Shown here: piece by piece, positions 58,840 through 64,000 of the stretch
Layout: every line of letters begins with the position of its first letter
Numbering within the stretch: position 1 is the first letter of the stretch
From: Lumbricus rubellus
Lineage: Eukaryota; Annelida; Clitellata; Crassiclitellata; Lumbricidae
Direction: 5' to 3'
Assembly (NCBI GenBank): GCA_945859605.1
Contig: OX243827.1
Coordinates: forward strand, 23,386,417-23,450,416
DNA length: 64,000 nt
The notes under the pieces: model-generated
Seen by the model: the letters and a program-made list of their open reading frames with translations, nothing else
Told to the model about the DNA's origin: nothing
Databases searched by the model: none
Program-made: the position numbers and the translations under genes

Positions 58840-59500
58840 CACCATCCTCATGTATCTACGATTTGGACTGACACAGACAATGAACAGTCAGAGGCAGAGA
58901 TTCTTATATCGCTATAAACACTCGAAAATTGAAGAGCATTCATCGCTGCGATGTGACAAAGAACAGCACGTTAACAAATACCTGTAGCGACGCCCTCCTC
59001 TTTTAGCGCCGCTTGGGCCTGGCCCACGTATAGTCCTTTGCATACGCGACTGACATTATAGAATACGTACTTTAGGTAGATGACAAAGGTTATTCACATC
59101 TATCATCACGATAAATCCAACCGTCCTTGCAATGTTTTCATTTAAAATTTCTTGGTGTTTAAAACGCAAAGCACAACGAACTGGGAGTATTAGAGCAGTA
59201 GTTCGGAACATAATGGAGCTTTATTACATAGGTTTTGTATGTGTTCGGTCAATTTTGATGCGTGCGCAGTACACTTATCAACAGCACCCTAAACCATCCA
59301 CCGTGACCATACAGGTATGTCTAACAAAAGATCGCCGTCTATATGCCCCAAGGCAATATTTGGTGACTTGCATTGTGGTAAACAACGGCTCCACTCAAGC
59401 GCCGGGGTGACAAAGAAGTCGTTTAAATGTCGTTTTATTCACTGTAGTCATAGAGAGGTAGACAGAGACATAGGCAGTGGCAGTGATAGAGACAGAAAAA
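58840..59500. other. Left flank of the virus-like block, nothing recognised
   Basis: No conserved gene. The frame 59132-59410 is unlike known proteins. An element end (terminal inverted repeat) would be expected somewhere here, but its partner is outside the window. Confidence 0.5.
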
Positions 59501-59525
59501 AGCTAGAAAAGTCAGATTTTCCACC

Positions 59526-59880
59526 TAGAAAAAAGTCAGATTTTTCCACCTAGAAAAACCCAAGATTTTTTTAAAAAACCCAAGATTTTTTAAAAAACCC
59601 AAGATTTTTCAAAAAACCCAAGATTTTTCAAAAAACCCAAGATTTTTTCAAAATCCCAAAATTTTTCAAAAAACCCAAGATTTTTTAAAAAACCTAAGAT
59701 TTTTCAAAAAACCCAAGATTTTTTCAAAAATCCAAGATTTTTCAAAAAACCCAAGATTTTTTAGAAAACCCAAGATTTTTCAAAAAACCCAAAAAATTTA
59801 CAAAATCCAAGTTTTTCAAAAAATTTCATTATTTCCCAGAAAATCCAAGATTTTTCAAAAACACAATATTTTTCACTTAG
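59526..59880. repeat. AACCCAAGATTTTT minisatellite
   Basis: About 19 copies of a 16-20-bp unit, CAAAAAACCCAAGATTTTT with variable T and A runs. It ends about 145 bp before the first gene of the virus-like block and could belong to the element's terminal region. Confidence 0.93.
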
Positions 59881-60024
59881 CGTTTAATGCTGTAGTTGTA
59901 ATACAATCAACATGGCTGTTAGATGGCGCCACTTGTTGCTATTTCGTTATTAAAAGATGTAAGTTATATCTTTAAGAATTATTTCTTATTCATTCTTTGT
60001 GAGTGATACACGTCTTGTGCAAAT

Positions 60025-60333
60025 ATGTGCCCATCAAATGCTGTATGTGAAATGGATGTGTGTGGCAACTACAAGTGCGAATGCGACATTTGTGGAAATG
60101 ATGAGCACACGGACGATGAAAAATCTGCAAAATATCGCGTCATGAGAATGAAAACGGAGAATGAAAAACTCAGGAAAGCTGTTACTTGTGTGGTATGCAA
60201 AAATAAACAAATGGAAACACTGCTACTTCCATGTACACATGTAAATATGTGTGAACCATGTGCAGATGAAGCTAAAGATTGCCCTGTATGCAAAAAACGC
60301 ATATTGGGTACGGTCAGAATATACATAGTATAA
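60025..60333 (+). CDS. RING-finger protein of the virus-like block
   Basis: 102 aa. The N-terminal 30 residues are rich in Cys (six). A helical segment follows, then a C3HC4 RING of the IAP/MUL1 style at about 56-96: CVVC, LPCTHVNMCEPC and CPVC, ending in a short hydrophobic tail. RING proteins of this kind act as ubiquitin ligases, and viral ones often target cell-death or defence proteins; that role is inferred. It is the first gene of an intronless plus-strand series and is separated from the ATPase by 37 bp. Its inclusion in the element rests on position and compact spacing. Confidence 0.75.
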   Translation: MCPSNAVCEMDVCGNYKCECDICGNDEHTDDEKSAKYRVMRMKTENEKLRKAVTCVVCKNKQMETLLLPCTHVNMCEPCADEAKDCPVCKKRILGTVRIYIV

Positions 60334-60370
60334 AAGTTTATTACCATTTTTCAAGAACTCACTTTTCATT

Positions 60371-60985
60371 ATGGATCCAACTTGGCAACATCCGTTCTCA
60401 GCTATAGTTAGCGGACCTTCTGGAAGTGGAAAAACGCAATTCACTCTACGTTTTATAGATCATTTACATTATATGGTCAAACCGGCGATAGAAAAAATTA
60501 TCTGGTGTTATGGAATATATCAAGAAATATTCGACAAATATTCACAAGTACAATTTCACGAAGGATTACCCGACTTGAATATTTTCGACGGAAAGCAGAA
60601 AACACTTTTGGTATTGGACGACCTTATGAGCGAGACTGATGAGCGTGTTACCAAACTTTTTACAAAGATCCGTCACCACAGAAACGTTTCGATACTATAC
60701 CTGACACAGAATCTATTCTACAGCGGCAAACATACGAGAACCATCAGTTTGAATGCACATTACTTTGTTCTTTTCAAAAATGTGAGAGATTCGACGCAGG
60801 TAGCAAACTTGGCAAGACAGATGTTCACCGGCAAGTCGAATTTCATGACAGAAGCATTCGGAGACGCCACTATGATACCTTTCGGTTACCTGCTGGTTGA
60901 TCTCAAACCAGATACGGATGAACGTTGTAGACTAAGAACGAACATTTTCCCTGGTGAGACGCATTACGTATACATAAGAAAGTGA
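60371..60985 (+). CDS. FtsK/HerA (A32-type) DNA-packaging ATPase
   Basis: 204 aa. Walker A GPSGSGKT is at 15-22, Walker B LLVLDDLMSE at about 79-88, and YLTQN at about 110-114 is the sensor Gln. The size and motif order fit the packaging ATPases of Polinton/Maverick elements, adintoviruses and related dsDNA viruses, which pump genome DNA into capsids. The frame is complete and undamaged. The next gene starts 41 bp later. Confidence 0.85.
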   Translation: MDPTWQHPFSAIVSGPSGSGKTQFTLRFIDHLHYMVKPAIEKIIWCYGIYQEIFDKYSQVQFHEGLPDLNIFDGKQKTLLVLDDLMSETDERVTKLFTKIRHHRNVSILYLTQNLFYSGKHTRTISLNAHYFVLFKNVRDSTQVANLARQMFTGKSNFMTEAFGDATMIPFGYLLVDLKPDTDERCRLRTNIFPGETHYVYIRK

Positions 60986-61026
60986 ATATAAGGTCGTGTA
61001 TTCGCGCGAACGGTCATTCATTGAAA

Positions 61027-61356
61027 ATGTCGTCTCCACTGGAGGAGAAATTTGAGAAACTGAGATTGCTTAAAGAGTCGTCACCCAAAGTGAGGAAACG
61101 TATTTTGAAAGATTGCAACTCTTCTCTACTTTACTGTCTCTGCGAATGTGCTCTAAACGTTTTAAAAGGGACTGTACCTTTGGAAAAAGCTCAGAAGAAG
61201 AGACTTAGTCGTTTCAAACACAAGTTAAGAAAATTGGCTTCGAAGAAGACTCGTGTAAAGATTAAGAAACGATTAGTACAAACTGGTGGTTTCATAGGTG
61301 CATTACTTACCCCAGTACTTTCCTTTTTGGGCACGCTGCTAAGTAATAAAATATAG
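61027..61356 (+). CDS. Small basic protein with hydrophobic C-terminus
   Basis: 109 aa from ATG 61027 (MSSPLEEKFEKLRLL). The start is chosen because an earlier in-frame triplet at 60982 is GTG, not ATG. A Lys/Arg-rich middle (KKRLSRFKHKLRKLASKK) is followed by QTGGFIGALLTPVLSFLG. I know similar small proteins beside Polinton-type ATPase and integrase genes in other invertebrates, but not their function. A virion core or membrane-active protein is conceivable. Confidence 0.65.
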   Translation: MSSPLEEKFEKLRLLKESSPKVRKRILKDCNSSLLYCLCECALNVLKGTVPLEKAQKKRLSRFKHKLRKLASKKTRVKIKKRLVQTGGFIGALLTPVLSFLGTLLSNKI

Positions 61357-61357
61357 T

Positions 61358-62005
61358 ATGGAACACACGAAGAAGATGGTCTTGGTGGAACCTCGACAGA
61401 TTGAAAAATGGAAGGAAACAATGTTGGACAAGACTTTATCCAAATTGGATACGCAGATGTACGAGATTCTACATCGTGATATTGCAGATGACGACAAAGC
61501 CAAACTCTATTCTAATAGTCTGAGTCGCTATTTGAACATTGATAAACCTACTGTACTTACCAAATTCGAAAAGAAAGAAGATGAAGTGACAACTACTGAG
61601 AAAACGCAGCCAATCAAAACCAATAGTATAGAGGCCCAAGTCTTGGAAACCGTACCAAAGAAATGGAAAACGCAGGCTGCCAGACTTTTATCTCATATGA
61701 AAAGCAATCCGGACGTTTCGTGGAATGCTAAAGGCGAACTTGTGCTGAAGAATGCGACGGTTCCGAAAACGCATGTGGTTGACTTGGTAAACGACCTGCT
61801 CAGAAAACGTACAACAGCTTCACCACCTACAGGATGGATGCAGCTGGCAGATGCCTTGAAAGATTCCAATATTCCTCGCGAGTTGATCGGCAACCAAGAT
61901 CGTTGGAAATATATTAGCGGCCCGTTCGATGAAAGTCAGTCATTTACATCGAAAAGTAGACACGGAAAACACCAACAGCTGGAGTCGAGTTGGTTACCAT
62001 ACTGA
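61358..62005 (+). CDS. Conserved protein of Polinton-type elements, unknown function
   Basis: 215 aa starting one base after the previous stop. The N-terminal half is charged and probably helical. The C-terminal half (about 95-190) is a conserved-looking domain with VPKKWKTQAARLLSHM, SWNAKGELVL, VVDLVNDLLRKR, GWMQLADAL and IPRELIGNQDRWKYI. Neighbouring genes in similar elements carry this domain, from memory; its biochemical role is not known to me. Its TGA overlaps the ATG of the integrase (TGATG). Confidence 0.6.
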   Translation: MEHTKKMVLVEPRQIEKWKETMLDKTLSKLDTQMYEILHRDIADDDKAKLYSNSLSRYLNIDKPTVLTKFEKKEDEVTTTEKTQPIKTNSIEAQVLETVPKKWKTQAARLLSHMKSNPDVSWNAKGELVLKNATVPKTHVVDLVNDLLRKRTTASPPTGWMQLADALKDSNIPRELIGNQDRWKYISGPFDESQSFTSKSRHGKHQQLESSWLPY

Positions 62006-63039
62006 TGGAGTCTTACTTCGATCCTAAACATCCAGCCAGTTTCGGCGGTGTATCGACCTTTCAACGTCATCTTGGCGACAAATCTAAAAATAAGGACGTC
62101 AAAAATTGGCTATCGAAACAGGATGCTTACACATTACATAAGCCTGTTAGATTGAACTTTAGGCGTAGAAAGACTTTTACAGTAGGAATTGGAGATCTAT
62201 GGCAGGCCGACTTGGCTGATCTTTCTGCATTGTCGAAACATAATGATAAAAATAAATATATTTTAACCTGTATAGATGTCTTTTCGAAATATGCTTGGGC
62301 AATTCCACTTAAATCAAAGTCGGGAGAAGACTTGACCGCAGCATTTTCATCCATTTTGGTAGATAGACAGCCCGCTCATCTACAGACCGATAAGGGAACA
62401 GAGTTCCTTAATAGAAAGTTTCAATCCATGCTGCGTAAAAATTCCATTCGCTTTTACACATCTGAAAATAGTGACATAAAGGCTTCTGTAGTGGAAAGAT
62501 TTAATCGTACACTTAAGACGAAAATGTGGAAGTACTTTACACACAAGAATACATATCGATACATTGATGTTTTGCAAGATCTTATACATTCGTACAACAA
62601 TACATATCATAGAAGCATAGGTATGATACCTAGTCAGGTGTCTAAGGAACATGAAAATATTATTAGAAGTCGGTTGTACGGCCAAGAGAAAAGACCGGCA
62701 AAGTGGAAATACGAAGTAGATGATAAAGTGAGAATTGCAAAAGCTAGAATCGCATTCAAGAAGGGTTACCTTCCCTCTTGGTCCGAAGAAATTTTTAAGA
62801 TTATAGCTCGCATACCAACCGACCCAGTAACATACGAGTTGGCCGATTTAAAAGGTGCAACACTAAAGGGTAAATTCTACGAAGTCGAATTGCAAAGAAT
62901 TTTAAAAGAAGACGATGTGTACAGTATCGAAAAGATTTTAAAAACTCGGAAGCGACGTAGTAAGACCGAATATTATGTCAAGTGGAAAGGATATGATGAC
63001 AAATTTAATTCGTGGACGCAGGATATATTCGATGTATAG
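62005..63039 (+). CDS. Retrovirus-like integrase with C-terminal chromodomain
   Basis: 344 aa from ATG 62005, which overlaps the previous stop; an in-frame ATG at 61990 is less likely. The DDE core shows WQADLADLS with the first Asp, LQTDKGTEF with the second and VVERFNRTLK with the Glu. The last 45 residues are a chromodomain (YSIEKILKTR, TEYYVKWKGY, NSWTQDI). Polinton integrases have this layout; the chromodomain may steer insertion to marked chromatin. No reverse transcriptase or gag is nearby, so it is not an LTR element. The frame is intact. Confidence 0.88.
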   Translation: MESYFDPKHPASFGGVSTFQRHLGDKSKNKDVKNWLSKQDAYTLHKPVRLNFRRRKTFTVGIGDLWQADLADLSALSKHNDKNKYILTCIDVFSKYAWAIPLKSKSGEDLTAAFSSILVDRQPAHLQTDKGTEFLNRKFQSMLRKNSIRFYTSENSDIKASVVERFNRTLKTKMWKYFTHKNTYRYIDVLQDLIHSYNNTYHRSIGMIPSQVSKEHENIIRSRLYGQEKRPAKWKYEVDDKVRIAKARIAFKKGYLPSWSEEIFKIIARIPTDPVTYELADLKGATLKGKFYEVELQRILKEDDVYSIEKILKTRKRRSKTEYYVKWKGYDDKFNSWTQDIFDV

Positions 63040-63078
63040 TAACGATATCGTTCATTCTGAGTCGGTATATGCATGAGA

Positions 63079-63930
63079 ATGGCTCACTTTTATCTTGTAC
63101 TACCAAGTAACAGCTCCATGCAGTTTTATCCCAATAATACTGTCGCTAAATTTACAACGAAATTGGAAAATGCACTTTCCCTATCAGGAGATTGGGAAGT
63201 TGGCTTGATCGAAATACAATATCCTCACTCGTGGTACAATATAGTAACTAGCGAATGTGAATTTAAGTATTGGCAAAATCCGAGAAGGTATTCGGACGTG
63301 TTCGCTGGGCCATCCGATCGAAAGACATGGCAAATACCAACTGGTTATTATGAAAGTATGAACGATGTTGTGCAAGTTATAAATGACTACATAAAGGAGG
63401 CTTCTGTTGAATACTCACTTACTAAATATCCACAGTTTAATTATGACTCAATAACGAAAACTATCAAAGGTGAAATAAATCTGGGTGCCACGGTAGAATT
63501 CTCAGCATCATTGTGCTTTATTTTGGGTATACCTGAAAGTCAGATTCCTATTCGAAACATCAATTACGGCAAATACGATTTTAAAGAAGTTTGGGTTGAG
63601 CCTCCCAGCATGGAATGGGAATCTGAATATATCGGCGATATAAATCCAGCATTTTCAAGCATATACGTTTATTGTAACATTTTGACACATGTTCCTGTTG
63701 GCGATACAAAAGCGCCATTACTTCGAGCAGTTCACATCGAAGGAAAAAACGGAGACAATGTACATATCATGTACGAGAATGCCATATACGTACCACTTCA
63801 GCAGAAGACTTTTGACTCCATAGAAATAGATATGAGGGGCGACACCGGGAAACTGATACCATTCGAGTATGGGAAGTCGTTTGTGACACTTCATTTCAGA
63901 CAGTGCAAAATATCACAGCTTGTACATTAA
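63079..63930 (+). CDS. Virus-like protein of unknown role, first of two tandem paralogs
   Basis: 283 aa from ATG 63079 (MAHFYLVLPSNSSMQFYPN). An upstream in-frame ATG at 63073 adds two residues, but the paralog downstream starts at the equivalent of 63079. Recognisable segments are SGDWEVGLIEIQYPHSWYN, an IPTGYYESMNDVVQVINDYI middle and a beta-rich C-terminal half. Similar proteins accompany Polinton-type integrases in other invertebrates. A structural (capsid or fibre) role is plausible but not shown. Confidence 0.7.
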   Translation: MAHFYLVLPSNSSMQFYPNNTVAKFTTKLENALSLSGDWEVGLIEIQYPHSWYNIVTSECEFKYWQNPRRYSDVFAGPSDRKTWQIPTGYYESMNDVVQVINDYIKEASVEYSLTKYPQFNYDSITKTIKGEINLGATVEFSASLCFILGIPESQIPIRNINYGKYDFKEVWVEPPSMEWESEYIGDINPAFSSIYVYCNILTHVPVGDTKAPLLRAVHIEGKNGDNVHIMYENAIYVPLQQKTFDSIEIDMRGDTGKLIPFEYGKSFVTLHFRQCKISQLVH

Positions 63931-63942
63931 TTCTTACAAAGT

Positions 63943-64000
63943 ATGGCTCACTTTTACCTCACATTACCAAGCAACAGCTCCATGCAATATTATCCAAACA
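63943..64000 (+). CDS. Second tandem paralog, cut by the window end
   Basis: Starts ATGGCTCACTTTTACCTCAC and encodes MAHFYLTLPSNSSMQYYPN before the sequence ends. It matches the start of the preceding gene with two changes in 19 residues. Spacing to the previous stop is 12 bp. This shows the element goes on past the right edge. Confidence 0.9.
   Translation, partial: MAHFYLTLPSNSSMQYYPN

Noticed and set aside
58623..58987. Three Ser/His/Pro-rich frames
   Set aside because: Artefacts of the (CATC)n microsatellite.
60982..61026. Earlier start for the small basic protein
   Set aside because: The triplet at 60982 is GTG and overlaps the ATPase stop; the first ATG with a plausible context is 61027.

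Overview
The window is animal genomic DNA: split genes with GT-AG introns, microsatellites, many cut-and-paste transposon relics and one 200-base assembly gap. The recognisable genes are NSA2, GID4, a CDC34/UBE2R-type E2, ZMYND12, a DTX3L-like gene, a somatostatin/allatostatin-C-type receptor and a long C2H2 zinc-finger array. This set, the very frequent TAGGCCTA-type words and an integrated Polinton/adintovirus-like gene block suggest a marine invertebrate, most likely a non-vertebrate deuterostome (echinoderm or hemichordate). The species call is inference.

Layout. 1-6,000 is repeat-rich, with a TA-flanked inverted-repeat element, purine and TCTG simple repeats and two near-identical copies either side of the N gap, which look like two haplotypes joined in tandem. 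6,019-7,275 (+) is an intronless peptide GPCR. 7,276-18,223 has no host gene. Its main content is a 4.6-kb DNA transposon (11,016-15,664) carrying a broken transposase-like gene on the minus strand, itself interrupted by a 1.8-kb TA-flanked element (12,029-13,807). 18,224-24,371 (-) is NSA2, ten coding exons giving 260 aa. 25,932-29,519 (+) is GID4, five exons. 32,303-35,625 (+) is the E2, five exons. 37,610-43,600 (+) is ZMYND12, eight exons, with a candidate RFX X-box just upstream and a small Helitron in intron 7. 45,174-47,213 (-) is an array of 24 zinc fingers with decayed fingers on both sides. 51,355-56,702 (-) is a DTX3L-like gene with no visible RING and a DTC domain that appears to lack the usual His motif. 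58,100-58,440 is an unusual palindrome followed by repeats. 60,025 to the right edge (+) is a compact, intronless block of virus-like genes: RING protein, packaging ATPase, small basic protein, conserved unknown, chromodomain integrase and two tandem copies of a further gene, the second cut by the window end.

How the genes relate. GID4 (substrate receptor of the GID/CTLH E3 ligase), the CDC34-type E2 and the DTX3L-like protein all belong to ubiquitin biology, but they are separate genes and nothing in the sequence shows a shared operon-like control. NSA2 acts in 60S ribosome assembly. ZMYND12 is a ciliary protein in other animals, which fits the X-box. Exon limits were read by eye from splice signals, preserved frame and family similarity remembered from known proteins. 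No alignment program was run.
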